Notes: generated from the letters alone by a model not told the origin. Positions 1 through 13,500 are shown, numbered from the stretch's first letter. The stretch: DNA of 64,000 bases from Microglena sp. YARC (GCA_022414725.1 CM039465.1:4712688-4776687), one strand, 5' to 3'. Made by a program: numbers and translations.

Positions 1-174
1 GTGAGAGTGGTTTGGGGTTGGGGTTGGGCTACAGTCGTGGTGTTCAACAAATAAATGGTACGCCTTTTTACCAGGTGTGAGGCGTGATGGTGAGGAGTTG
101 GGATGGGGGTGTGGTGTGTAGTGCGATGGGCAGTTGCTGAGGCATTGGAGTGCTGGGAGTGTTTGAATGGAGGT

Positions 175-620
175 GGGGTTATGGGGATGATGGGAGTCTG
201 ACAGCCAATTGAGTGGGGCACGGTGATGGTGTTGGTGTGGGGTGTTGGTGTTGATGCAGGGTGATGGGAGTCTGACTGCCAATTGAGTGGGGCAGGGTGG
301 TGGTGTTGATGTGGAGTGGTGGTGTTGATGCAGCGTGGTGTAGGTCTGACGGCCAGTCGAGTGGGGCAGGGTGATGGTGTTGATGCGGGGTGGTGGTGTT
401 GATGCAGGGTGATGGGGGTCTGACTGCCAGTCGAGTGGGGCAGGGTGGTGGTGTTGATGTGGGGTGTTGGTGTTGATGCAGCGTGGTGGGGGTCTGACGG
501 CCAGTCGAGAGGGGCAGGGTGATAGTGTTGGTGTGGGGTGGTGGTGTTGATGCAGGGTGATAGTGTTGACGCTGTGTCTCGTGCGAGGTCCAGCGGGGTG
601 GGGTGACGGTATTAATACGG
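175..620. repeat. GT-rich minisatellite
   Basis: Tandem units of roughly 65-85 bp, each with a core like gccagtcgagtggggcaggg followed by runs of ggtgttgatg. Units begin near 197, 271, 354, 419 and 495. The open frame across it on the minus strand is a His/Pro/Thr-rich product of the repeat and is not a gene. Confidence 0.8.
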
Positions 621-963
621 AGTCTCACGTATGCGGTGATGAGGTGATGGTGTTACGGGTCTTACGGATGGGGTGGTGGTGTCGGGTGGGGTGTATGTGA
701 GGGGGTGGGGTCTCGCTCTCTCGGGGGATACTCGAGTGGGACGGAGTAGTGATCGGACAGGCTGGATGAGTGAGGAGGGGACGCCCAGGAAATGTCTCAG
801 GTGACACGTTGCGTTCAGGCACCCTAAAGAACGAGGCGAGGAAAGAATGAACGGAAGAGGGAGGACGCCTGGAGGCTCTGGCCTTGGAGCTCGCTTCCGG
901 ATGCGAGAAGGTGATATGTGTGTTGCGCATTTTTCGCGCATGTAATGTGTGCGAAATGCTTAC

Positions 964-1226
964 CTGCCAGCAAAGTTGGTCCCTACGTCTACCCCCGTTT
1001 GCAGCAGCATCGTATTGCTGGCCTCACAGCGTGCAGGAAACTTGGCGTTGTTAAATTTGCACTGCGAGAGCGAGGAGGGGATCTGTTGCTTCAGCTGGCG
1101 TCCGCTGGCTTGGCTCGAGGCTGCGGTTCTGAGTTGGAGAGGATCCCTGGCTGCCTGGGCAACCGACAGGACGAGCGCTAACGCAAGCAGCAACGTTGCA
1201 GTTACAGAATGGAATCTAGCCATCAT
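964..1226 (-). CDS. Possible first exon of a secreted protein (partial)
   Basis: Starting at the double Met (1226), the frame encodes a typical signal peptide: a short basic start (MMARFHS) and then a hydrophobic core (TLLLALALVLSVAQA) with a likely cleavage after AQA. About 60 mature residues follow, with two cysteines 13 residues apart. The exon would end at 964 with the donor GTAAG (exon end ggcag). The next exon to the left was not identified: candidate acceptors near 822 lead only into the low-complexity region. The 5' side carries a TGGGA pentamer array. The product family is not recognised. The signal peptide is clear; the gene model beyond it is not. Confidence 0.4.
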
Positions 1227-1245
1227 GGGATAAAGCGATGTTCGA

Positions 1246-1290
1246 TGGGATGGGATGGGATGGGATGGGATGGGATGGGATGGGATGGGG
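1246..1290. repeat. (TGGGA)n pentanucleotide repeat
   Basis: About nine perfect or near-perfect copies of TGGGA directly upstream of the possible secreted-protein exon on the minus strand. Confidence 0.9.
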
Positions 1291-3850
1291 TCGGATTTCA
1301 AGATAATATAGATATTGACAAAATCGCGGCCGCTCTTATACAATACAGTCCGCAGGTGTAGTAATGTAGTACCGTCAAATGTCAAAATGCGGGCAAATGT
1401 CAGCAGCCTTTAAAGATTTTGGTTTGCAACGAGCAGATCGAGACCTATAATGCAAATTGCTCTGCGTCGCTGTAGGTTAAGCCTGGCAACAGCTTCGTTT
1501 TTCTTGAGCGGAAGGTGCGACGCAGGACCCCTGAAGCTACACGACCCCAGGCGCGCCCAACCTACGGGATATACCCCCCCATTCGGAAACTCGGGTCCGA
1601 GGACTAGATTTGAATCTCATTTCGAAGCGGGACGCGGGCTTACGAGTGCGTGCCTACGCCCTCAATTCTGGCTACCCAAGGCATTCCGTGCGCGTCCACA
1701 CATCAAGCCATTCCCCAGTCTCTGCTACTAGTTTATCGCAAGCGCAACATGCAGCTTGGATCCTGCATGGGCGACCGGAACTCCCACGCCTACTTGCAAC
1801 CCAAACGCGCGGCGATGCAAAATGTATCAGTCAAAATGTATCTGTCAGTGTCTCGCCAACCTCGAGCGCTGTCGGCGGGTGCTGTCCAAGTACCGCACGT
1901 TCCTGCTGACTTCCACCCTCGCCACGCACATGTGCGCGCACATCAGTATTGATAGCTTCAAGTTGGAAGTTGGCCTCCTGGTACGTAGCAACGCCAGAAC
2001 GCAAAGGCATGTACGCGTGCCATTGTCCCCACCCCAAGTTAAGGTGAGCCCAGCCGAAAGACTCGGTACATGGCACAGTTCTCGACTTTCGACTTTGTTA
2101 CGTACGTACTGAGGCGCAACTGCTCAAGGGAAATAGTATCCCTCCTGGTGCGGCACCCTCGCGTACCGTTCCTCACTGCGGCTTTGATTGATGACCCGAG
2201 GCCCGAGACCTGTGTAGCTGTTTTCGAACCGTCAAAAACGACAAAAATCTACTGCGTTTCTCCCGCTTTCCTACAGGATGGCCATCCACACCATACCGTT
2301 CGTTTGGTGTTGAGCCACGCCGCAGGCGCACAGCTTCGTAAGCATTTCTCCCTGCTGGCTCTGCCAAGGGTCTCGCCGGAGTCAGCACCTCTGCATCTGG
2401 CTCCCGTCCCCGGGCTTCCTCGGCTCCTGCGGCATGAGTCCGGATCGCACATGCAGCTATATCTCTAGGCGAATGCGGCTTGGATCACGTGTAATATATC
2501 TGTATATGACGCGCATGGCTCCTCACAGTCCCCAATCGGACACCACGTTTTCCTCATGTACCACATGACTACCAGCGTAGTTGATTTTTGTCGTTTTCGC
2601 GGTTTGCAAACACCTACACGAGCTACACGGCTGTCCTTGGGCCGCAGGACAGCATAAATAAGTATCTAAGTCCCTTCATCACCTCCGAGTCGCTGGTTTA
2701 TTTCATGCAACTGAATGTTTATACTTGAAAATGTTACACTGCTTCATAGCCTGTCCTGAATACCGGTGGCACAATACAGCCGTGTACATTACATTACATT
2801 ATTGTGTACCCGTACTCAGGAGTGTCGTGTAGGTAGTAGTGTGTGTACTTCCCATGCCGTATTTACTCAGCCTGCAGAAGGTGAGCAGCCTGATAGCTGA
2901 TACCATACCATGTGCCGTAATCAATCTAAATATAAATACCGGTAGCATAGTCATAGGGGAACATGGTGCTAGGATCTGCAAAGAGGTAGAGAGTACTCTG
3001 CATTGAAGCCAATAAGCCATACCATTGTCTTGCTTAGCATAGCATTACCGGATACATGTTCTTTGAAATAACTGCGGTAATATATTCAATCGTAAACATC
3101 AACTCATTTAATTATCACTAAATCTATTGCTCAGTTAATCTGAGTTCCAGGACCTGCAACTAAGGCAACTCATTAACCATTGGACCCATTCACAAGGGAT
3201 ACCCCAGCGTTGGCAGGAAATGCACTGCCCTCTTTGTGAAATACTTGCTGCTAGCCTTCGCAGAGGTGGTCGGTAGGTTGCGAGCATCAGCCTCTCGAAC
3301 TTTGGCTGCAACCCAGTTAACCTGGTTGTTAGAAGAGGTGATCTGCTCAGGTTCTAGCCGTTGACAGAATCCCCACAGGGTGCTTTGCTTAATTTTTGAT
3401 TTGAAGCTAGTGGAGGGTGCAAACGTCCCTCAGGGGATCTATCCAGGGGCGGCGTCATGAAATCTGGGAAAGGCGTGATTGCCGAGCGCTGCTACTTTTT
3501 GTTGAGCCGGCAGGTCCATAGTGGATTAGGAAGCCCTTTGTGGAGCCCAAACCCTAGTCGCGCCCCTGATAAACCGGTTGGCATTTTTGCGGAGTACTCT
3601 ATATGCATCAAATTTTCGGGTGCGCCGTCAAATTATACCGTTATGTTTTGCTGTCAGTACGGTATCTTGATTGACCGAGATTGGGAAGTCACTAGAACCT
3701 ATTTAGACAGCCCTGGACTACTCCTAACAGACATATCTTGATTGTTTGAGATTGGGCGAGTCCCTAAAGCCTATTTAGATACCCCTGGACTGCAACGTAC
3801 AGACATGCAGCCTGACATGCCATGATCCCGATGATGGAACTTGCATGATG
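1291..3850. other. No recognised gene
   Basis: Several open frames of 60-130 codons occur on both strands (the longest about 132 codons at 2070-2468). None shows a domain, a credible start context or splice-consistent neighbours. Short internal duplications occur, such as the ttgattg...gagattggg segment near 3665 and 3735. I see nothing supportable here. Confidence 0.6.
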
Positions 3851-3863
3851 AAGAGCACAGCCG

Positions 3864-4101
3864 TGCTTTTCAGCTACGAGCACCAGCTTCTAGACAGCTC
3901 TCATAGCCAGGCACTGGGCCAACCCTAAAGATTTCAACAGTACTGGAAAGATGATTCTGTCAGCTCCCACATGCACCACCTTGCTTTGGCTTTGGCTAGG
4001 TAGCCAGCCAGGGTAGCCAGCCAGGGTAGCTTTGGCTTTGGCTGGATAGCCAGCCAGGGTAGCAGCCTAGAAGCTGCTGCTCGTAGCTGATTAAGAAAGC
4101 T
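3864..4101. mobile_element. MITE-like inverted-repeat element, family B
   Basis: The left arm (3864-3899, ttttcagctacgagcaccag...) is complementary to the right arm (4071-4101, ...agctgctgctcgtagctga). Similar arms recur at 12633, 20360/20545, 45820/46010 and as single arms near 6270, 18670, 23640 and 24115. There is no coding capacity, so it would be a non-autonomous element. Confidence 0.6.
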
Positions 4102-4164
4102 ATGATGAAGAGCCCATCAACACCCAATCACCTCACCTCCCCCTGTGGGAAAACCGCAATTCAC

Positions 4165-4575
4165 TACTCAGATTGCCTGGACAGAAGCAGCCTCTGCCTT
4201 GGCATCTGCTTCCCTCAAGACCTTCCTCTCAGCATCCTCTGACAGATCTCAAGACAAGGACCCCCCTAGAGCACCAGTCAAGTAATCCCGACAAAAAGAT
4301 GAGTAAGCATCATTGCGCCGATCACCTCCCTCCCCCATCGGAAAAAACGCCATTTGCTACTCTTGCTGCCTGGGCGGAAAATATGAGTCAGCATCATTGT
4401 GCCGATCACCTCCCTCCCCCAACAAAAAAACGCCATTTGCTACTCTTGCTGCCTGGACAGAAGCAGCTTCTGCCACGGCTTCTGCCTCCCTCAAGAACTT
4501 CCTCTCAACATCCTCTGACAGATCTCAAGACAAGACCCCCCTGGAGCTCCAGTTCGTTAGTCCGGCAAAATATGA
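4165..4575 (-). pseudogene. Two decayed copies of the terminal exon of the DAR GTPase
   Basis: Lying just past the stop codon of the GTPase gene, two further copies of its last exon can be aligned. They share the segment encoding ERKFLREAEAVAEAASVQA and the flanking gccgatcacctccctccccc. In the copy near 4570 the second codon is TAA and the frame shifts. In the copy near 4270 the start reads D-Y-L-T-G-A-L-G but soon reaches a stop. They look like tandem duplicates of the exon, not used coding sequence, although each keeps a usable frame over its 3' half. Confidence 0.7.
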
Positions 4576-4594
4576 GTAAGCATCATTGCGCCGA

Positions 4595-7500
4595 TCACCT
4601 CCCTCCCCCTGTGGAAAAACCGTCATTTGCTACTCTTGCTGCCTGGACAGCAGAAGCCTTTGCCACAGCTTCTGCCTCCCTTATGACCTTCCTCTCACCA
4701 TCATCTGGCAGTTCTAAAGAGAAGGGCCCTAGAGCACCAGTTCGGTAGTCCTGCACATGATGAGTAAGGGTGAGAAGAATTATAAGCCACATATAAATCC
4801 GCATTATAAGCCGCATTATAAGAATTTACAGCTGCATTATAAAGCTGCATTATAAATCGCATCACAAAATTTAAAGCCGCATTATAAGAATTTACACCTG
4901 CATTATAAAGCTGCATTATAAATCGCATCACAACATTTAAAGCCGCATTATAAGATTTTACACCTGCATTATAAAGCTGCACTACAAACCGCATTCTAAG
5001 AATTAACAGCTGCACTACAAGCCGCATTCTAAGAATTAATGGCTGCACTACAAGCCGCATTCTAAGAATTAACGGCTGCACTACAAACTGCATTCTAAGA
5101 ATTAACGGCTGCACTACAAACCGCATTCTAAGAATTAACGGCTGCACTACAAACCGCATTCTAAGAATTACAAGCTGCACTACAAACCGCGTTCTAAGAA
5201 TTAACGGCTGCACTACAAACCGCATTCTAAGAATTAACGGCTGCACTACAAACCGCATTCTAAGAATTACAAGCTGCACTACAAACCGCATTATGAACCA
5301 CATTATAAGAATTATCACGTTTCACAGTTATGAAGATAACTTGAAGAAAAAAGAAAAGCCAAACCAGGGTTTTCGTAAACCTCTTCGACCCACTTTGACC
5401 CACTTCGTTGCGAGCCAGCCGGCCAGTCTGTCCCTTCGCTGCGGGCTTGAAAACACGCTATATCTGCATCGTTTTAATCCAATCTCTGTCAATCCAATGT
5501 TATTCGCGCATTTGCTCAGGGAGGAAGGCTTGCTTTGCTTTAGAGTTCTCGCCGTGCTACTAATATCTGTTTCGTCACAGCTCCATAATTTCATTCTCTG
5601 ACCTGGAGGAGAAAGCAAGCCTTCCACCCTGAGCAAATGCGCGAATAACAGTGGATTGACAGAGATTGGATAAAAACGATGCAGGTATTGCGTCTTTTCA
5701 AGCCCGCAGCGAAGGAACAGACTGGCCGGCTGGCTCGCAACGAAGTGGGTTGAAGAGGTTTACGAAAACCCTGGTTTCGCTTTTCTTTTTTCTTCAAGTT
5801 GTCTTCATAACTGTGAAACGTGATAACAGCAGCACTACAAACCGCATTCTAAGAATTACAAGCTGCACTACTAACCGCATTATGAACCACATTATACGAA
5901 TTGACGGCTGCTTCATAAACCGCATTGTAAACCGCATGATACGAATTAAAAACTGCATTATACAGCTCATTTTAAGAGGACGAAAACATATTTTTTATGG
6001 TTTGCTGTGGGCTGGGAGGTAGGGCGAAGATATTCACCCCCTCCTCATGTATTTGACTTAATTGATTACATGGTCCATTGGACAACAGGCTGCTCACTGA
6101 CTGCGGGCAGTAAGCATGGGTAGTGTTGACACAACAACTTATTTATGCACTAAAAACTCATTCTAATGATGTCCCCAATGACGATTCAAACAACCATAAT
6201 CCCCATTATGATTTCCCCAATGACGATTTACATAGCGTCAGATTTTGCCTTAGATCAAGGTAAGAGAGCTGCCTAGAAGCTGCTACACATGGCCCCAAAA
6301 GGAAAGAGTGACCCAAACACACCTTCAGGATTCTTTGTGCAGCCTTCTCTCACTGACCCCAAAAGAAACCCCATACCCGCGTAGCCCCAAACACACGTTC
6401 AAGATTCTTTGTGCAGCCTTCTCTCGCTGACCCAGTGCCCCACTGACCCAAACCCACCTTCAAGATGCTTTGTGCAGCCTTCTCCCGCTGACCCAGAGCC
6501 CCAGTGACCCAAACCATCTTCAGGATGCTTTGTGCAGCCATCTCTCGCTGACCCAGGAACATGCGGTCCCCACAGCCTGGATGTAGTCCTTCCCAGCGCC
6601 CTGTCTCGCTGACTCCAAAAGAAACCCCAAACCCGCGTAGACCCCAAAAGAAACAGTACCCCAAACTCACCTTCAAGATTCTTTGTGCAGCCTTCTCCCG
6701 CTGACCAAGGAACATGCGGTCCCCCACAGCCTGGATGTAGTCCTCCCCAGTGCCCTCTAGTGGGTCCACATTATATCGCTTTATCAATCGGTCTATCAAT
6801 TGGCGCGATTCAGGTAGTGCCTTGCAGCGCACAATCAAGGCGGCGGCTACAAGGGAGTCCACGTACGCTGCCTGGCCAATGTCATTGCATATCGCCAACC
6901 GGGTAGCTGAGGTCTGGAGTTGGGTGAGGTGGGGTTGGGGGGTTGGGTTAGGTGGTTTGGGTGTGTGTGTGGGGGTGGGGGTGGGGGGGGGGGGGGAGGG
7001 GGGGGTTCAAGGGAGTCAACGTACGCTGCCAGGCTATGTCATTGCATTTCGCCAACCGGGTGGTAGAGGTCTGGAGTTGGGTGGGGGTGGAGGGGATGGT
7101 TGGGTTGGTTGGTTGGGTTGTGTGTGTGGTGTGTGTGTTTGCGTGTGTAGGAAGTGTGTGTGGGGTGGGGGTGGGGGGTGGGGTGCTTGTGTGTGTGTGG
7201 AGTGGGGGAGTGTGTGTGTGTGGTGTGGTGGTGGTGGGGCAAGGGAGTCCATGTACTCTGCCTGGCCTACGTCATTGCATACCGTCAGCCGGGTGGCAGA
7301 GGTCTGGAGTTGGTTTGGTTTGGGATGGGTTAGATTGGGTTGAATTTGCTGCGTACTAATGTGGGTTTTATTTTGTCTTGCATTATTTGTTTTTTGCCCC
7401 CCCCCCCCCCCACCCCCCCCCCCCAGAACTACCTACGGAGTAGCAGATTGATGGAGTACCTACTGTCTTATCACGTTTCACACTTATGAAACAACTTGAA

Positions 7501-10500
7501 GAAAAAAAGAAAAGCGAAACCAGGGTCTTAGTAAACCTCTTCGACCCACTTCGTTGCGTGCCAGCCGGCCAGTCTGTTCCTTCGCTGCGGGCTTGAAAAC
7601 ACGGGATATCTGCATCGTTTTTATCCAATCTCTGTCAATCCACTATTATTCGCGCATTTGCTCAGGGAGGAAGGCTTCCTTTGCTCTAGAGTTCTCGCCT
7701 TGCTACTGATATCTGTTTCGTCACAGCTCCATAAGTTCATTCTCTGGCCTGGAGGAGAAAGCAAGCCTTCCAACCTGAGCAAATGCGCGAATAACAGTGG
7801 ATTGACAGAGATTGGATAAAAACGATGCAGGTATCGCGTGTTTTCAAGCCCGCAGCGAAGGAACAGACTGGCCGGCTGGCACGCAACGAAGTGGGTCGAA
7901 GAGGTTTACAAAGACCCTGGTTTCGCTTTTCTTTTTTCTTCAAGTTGTCTTCATAACTGTGAAACGTGATAACAAGAGACTGAACATTACAACCGCTCAC
8001 TTGGTCTTAAAATCTGGCTGGGACGACACCAGGAGCAACCAGGTGTGTTGTGTTGCAATGTATTTTTCCCCCTCGTATCTTGCTTTTATTTTTTGAAGCC
8101 ACTCACTTGGGCTACAAAGCTGACAGGGATGACATCCAGGTGTATTGTGTCGTCTCATCTTGCCTCTTGCCTTATTTTGTTGAAGCCAATCACTTAGTCA
8201 CTTGGTCTTCAAAGCTGGCTGGGACGACATTAGGAGCAGCCAGTTGTATTGTGTTGTTTTGTCTTATCTTGCTCTATTTTGTTGAATCCACTCGCTTGGT
8301 CTACAAGGCTGGCTGGGATGACACCAAGGTGTACTGGGTTGTTTTGTCTTATCTTGCCTCTTGCCTTATTTTGTTGAAGCCACTCACTTAGTCGCTTGGT
8401 ATATAAAGCTGGCTGGGACGACACCACGAGCATCCGGTTGTATTGTGTTGTATAGTCTTATCTTGCCTGATTTTTTTAAAGCCACTCACATGGTCTACAA
8501 GGCTTGATGGAATGACACCACGAGCATCCAGGTGTATTGTTTTGTATTGTACTGTTTTGTCTCATCTAGCCTTATTTTGATAAAGCCACTCATTTGGTCT
8601 ACAAGGCTGGACGGAATGACACCACGAGCATCCAGTTGTATTGTGTTGTATAGTCTTATCTTGCCTGATTTTTTTAAAGCCACTCACTTGGTCTACAAGG
8701 CTGGATGGAATGACACCACAAGCATCCAGGTGTATTGTTTTGTATTGGACCGTTTTGTCTTATCTAGCCTTATTTTGATAAAGCCACTCACTTGGTCTAC
8801 AAGGCTTGATGGAATGACACCACGAGCATCCAGGTGTATTGTTTTGTATTGGACCGTTTTGTCTTACCTAGCCTTATTTTGATAAAGCCACTCACTTGGT
8901 CTACAAAGCTGGGCGGAATGACACCAATAGCATCCAAGTGTATCGTGTTGCGTTGTATTGCCTTATTCTGTTAAAGCCACTCACTTGTCTACAAAGCTGG
9001 CTGGGATGACACCGGGAGCAGCCAGGTGTATTCTTTTGTGTTGTATTGTTTTGTCTTATCTTGCCTTACTGTGCTAAAGCCACTCACTTGGTCTACAAAG
9101 CTGGCTGGGATGACACCGGGAGCATCTAGCATATCCAGCTGTCCACTAAGTCGCACCCACTGGAGGCCGCGGGTGACACCTGGCTTGGCCGCACTGTCCA
9201 CCACTCGGCGCCCAATCAGGCGGTTGATGAGTGCGCTCTTACCAATGTTAGGAAAGCCTACAGAGGGTTAGGGGCACAACATGAACGAAAGTTACTTGTA
9301 GCAGGATTGAGAAGATTTGAGCTTGTTAGAGCAGGTTTGGACTGTTTCAAACTGTTTTAAACTTGCTCTATACCAGCTTTGATCTGTTAAAAACTGGTTT
9401 GGACTGCTTTAAGCTGTTTTGAACTTGCTTTATACTGTTTACCACTGTTTTGAACTGGTTTTTGAACTGTTTTAAACTGTTCAACACTGTTTTTAAACTG
9501 TTTAACACTCTTAAGAACTGCCTTTCAGCTTGCTATGAACTGTTTGAACTGTTTATATTTTGCTTTGAGCTGGTTTGAACTGGTTTAAACTGTTTTAAAC
9601 ACTTCTGAACTGGCTTTAAACTGTTTTGACCTGTTTGAACTGGTTAAAGCAGATTGGATAACATGGTCTATCAGCCTGTAGGCTGCAAACTGTCTGCAAG
9701 CGGGGTAAACACGGGTTGTTGTACAAACACGGTAAACACGGGTTGTACAAACACGGTAAACACAGGTTGTACAAACACTACTTAACCACATTCCAAAGAA
9801 CACTACTCCTGACAAAATGAAGCTTACCAATCACACATGCCATCACCGCCACACATGCCAAAATAAGGGTTTAGGGTTTAGGTTTAAACCCTAAACCCTA
9901 GGGACTGGTATATCATATGATGTTGATCAAAGGCTAGTGTGATATCATATGGCATCATTCAAATTGCATCATATGATTTTGTACATAAATGGTCACTTCA
10001 GCCAAGTCAGACTGCTGGCATCACATAATATCATTTAAGATCATATTGCAGTCGATAGGTCCCCCTTGAATCCGTCAAGCCGCGGGCACATTTGGAGTCC
10101 AGTAGGTTCACAGGGGAAAATGTAATCATCATCATCATCATCATCATCACCACTACACCACATTTCAAATCACACTTCTTCAAACAAAATGATTAGATGA
10201 AGCTTACCAATCACACATGCCCTAACAGCTCTGGGCTTCAGTCCTCTCTTGGCACGCTTCTCATTCAGCTTCTCGCTAGCTTTTTGCAGCGCAGTACACG
10301 GGTAGTATACACTCTGCTACCCACATCCCAAACAAAACTACTCTTCTAACAAAATGGAGCTTGCCTATCAGGCAACCACACATGCCCTAACAGCTCTTGA
10401 ATTTATACCCCAATTGGCACACTTCTCATTCAGCATCTCGCTAGCTTTCTGCAGCGCAGTACACTGGTAGTATACACTCTACTCCACCACATTCCAAACA

Positions 10501-13500
10501 CCACTATCTCCCCGACTACTCCTAACAAAAAATAATAAATGAAGCTTACCAATCACACATGCCCTAACAGCTCGGGGCTTCAGTCCTCTCTTGGCACGCT
10601 TCTCATTCAGCTTCTCGCTAGCTTTTCGCAGCGCAGTACACAGGCAGTATACACTCTCCTACACCGCATCCCAAACAACACTACTTCTAACAAACGATTA
10701 AATGAAGCTTACCAATCACACATGCCCTAACAGCTCGGGGCTTCAGTCCCCTCTTGGCACGCTTCTCGTTCAGCGTCTCGCTAGCTTTTTGCAGTGCAGT
10801 CTTCAGCCCCTTCACACCATCACCCTTTTTTCCATCTGTCCAGTAGACCTTCTGCCCAGTAGCTTTGAAATGTGCCATCCATGCCGCCCTGTCGGAAGCA
10901 GACACCTCGTCCACACGGTTCATAACCTGAAGAACCAGCTTGTGCTTACACCACTCTGGTACCTAGCGTGTATGACAGCAAGGAGAGAGGAAGGTTGGGA
11001 TGAGGGTTCTGGGTGGTGTGGTGTGGTGAAGGTGTGGGTGGACCTGAAGAACCAGCTTGTGCTTACACCACTCTGGTACCTAGCGTGGGTGACAGCAAGA
11101 AGAGGAAGGTTGGGATGAGGGTTCTGGGTGGTGTGGTGTGGTGAGAGTGAGGGTGGTGAGAGTGGTGAGGGTGGTGTGGTGTGGTGAGAGTGGGGGTGGT
11201 GTGGTGAGAGTGGGGGTGGTGAGGGTGGTGTGGTGTGGTGAGGATGGTGTGGTGAGGATGGTGTGGTGTGGTGAGGATGGTGTGGTGTGGGTGTGGGTGG
11301 CGGTGGGGTGGGTTGGTGAAGGTGTGGGTGGACGTGAAGAACCAGCTTGTGCTTAAACCACTCTGGTACCTTCCAAGGGTGACAGCCAGGAGAGGAAGGT
11401 CGGGATGAGGGTTCTTTGTGGGTTGGGGTAGGGTGGGGGTGGACGTGAAGAACCAGCTTGTGCTTGCACCACTCTGGTATCTAGGGTGGGTGATAGCAAG
11501 GAGAGGAAGGATGGGATGACGGTCCTGGGTGGGGTGGGGTGGTGAGGGTGGTGTGGTGAAGGTGGGGGTGGATGTAAAGGACTAGCTTGTGCTTGCATCA
11601 CTCTGGTACCTAGGGTGGGTGATAGCAAGGAGAGGAAGGTCGGGATGAGGGTTCCGGGTGGGTTGGGTTGGCTTGGGGTAGGTTGGGTTGGGTTGGGTTG
11701 GGTTGGGTTAGGTTAGGTTAGGTTGGGTTGGGTTGGGTTGGGTTGGGGTAGGGTGGACGTGAAGAAGCAGCTTGTGCTTGCATCACTCTTGTACCTAGGG
11801 TGGGTGACAGCAAGAAAAAGAGTTCGGGATGAGGGTTCTGGGTGGTGTGGTGTGGTGTGGTGAGGGTGGTGTGGTGAAGGTGGGGGTGGACGTCAAGGAG
11901 CAATTTGTGCTTGCAATACTCTGGTACCTAGGGTGGGTGACAGCAAGGAGAGGAAGGTTGGGATGAGGGTTCTGGGTGGGGTGGGGTGGTGAGGGTGGGG
12001 TGGTGAGGGTGGTGCGGTGAGGGTGGGGTGGTGAGGGTAGTGCGGTGAGGGTGGGGTGGTGAGTGGTGGTGCGGTGAGGGTGGGGTGGGTGAGGGTGGTG
12101 CGGTGAGGGTGGTGCGGTGAGGGTGGTGTGGTGAGGGTAGTTCGGTGAGGGTGGGGTGGTGAGGGTGGTGCGGTGAGGGTGGTGTGGTGAGGGTGGGGGT
12201 GGACCTGAAGGACTAGCTTGTGCTTGCACCACTCTGGTACCTAGCGTGGGTGATAGCAAGACGAGGTAATAATTGCATGTATTAGGGACCAAGAGTTTTG
12301 TGCAGGCCCAACAAAAGAAGGGCTCCTAGAGAAATTGCATGTGCCAGAGCCCTAGACATTAGTGCAGGGCCTGTAAATACGGCTTTCTACAGCGATTCCC
12401 TGTGCCAAAGCCCAAGAGATGTGTGCATATATGTGTGAACCTGTCATTCTATGGACGGCAAATTTGAAATCTCCTCTTGTGATGATGATGATGATGATGA
12501 TATTGTTCCTGGTACTGGACTTCAAATGTGCCCTCGGCTTGACGAGGTCAAAGATGACTAAAATTGTACATCCTTGTTGGTGTGCTGTTGGTGGGATTGC
12601 AACACTCGGATGAAGAAATCTTCATCTTACAGCATAGCTTTTATTTTCAGCGACCAGCAGCAGCTTCTATGCAGCTCCCTTGGCTTGTTTGCCACCCAGC
12701 CAAACCTACAGCAACACAGTGCATCTCAAAGCTGACAGAACCAGCATTCCAGTACTGTTAAAATCTTGGGGCTTACCCCAGTGGCTGGCTAAGGGAGAGT
12801 GAGATACCATGCATATCCGGATGTGAGGGATTCCAACAAGCGTGTTAGAACGTGAGGGATTCCACAATGTGTGCTCGAGTATGATGCATTTCACCATGTT
12901 TGCTATAGTGTGATGCATTCTACCATGCATATGCATATCTGGATGTGGAAAGAGTCCACCATGTGCACTAAAATATGATGCATCCACCATGTGTGCTATA
13001 GTGTGATGCATTCTGCCATGCATATGCATACATGGATGTGGAAGGATTCCACCACGTGCGCCAGAATATGATGCTTTCCACCAATGTGCGCTAGAGTGTG
13101 ATGCATTCCACCATGTATATGCATATCTGGATGCGAGAGATTCCACCATTGCGCCAGAATACAAGGAATTCCAGCATGCATGCAAGGGTGCAAGGGACTC
13201 AAGCATGCATGCCAGGATGGGTGGGGATTCCAGCATGCATGTAAGGATGTGAGGGATTCCACCATGAGTCCCTGACTGTGAGGGGCTCCACGATGTGCGA
13301 CGGAATGTGAGGAACTTCAGCATGCATGTAAGGATGTGAGGGATTCCACCATGAGTACCTGACTGTGAGGGGCTCAACGATGTGCAATGGAATGTGAGGA
13401 ACTCCAGCATGCATGTAAGGATGTGAGGGATTCCACCATGAGTACCTGACTGTGAGGGGCTCCATGATGTGCGCCGGAATGTGAGGAACTCCAGCATGCA

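Noticed and set aside
2070..2468. 132-codon frame on the plus strand
   Set aside because: Overlaps open frames on the other strand, has no recognisable domain and no splice-linked neighbours.
4701..5318. 205-codon frame with a perfect 11-residue periodicity (minus strand)
   Set aside because: A translation of the 33-bp tandem array in a GTPase intron, overlapping the real last exon in part; not a protein gene.
5315..7969. Repeated small frame starting MDKNDAG on either strand in the fold-back elements
   Set aside because: The same inverted arms translated repeatedly; no start context, no domain, and the frame differs between copies.
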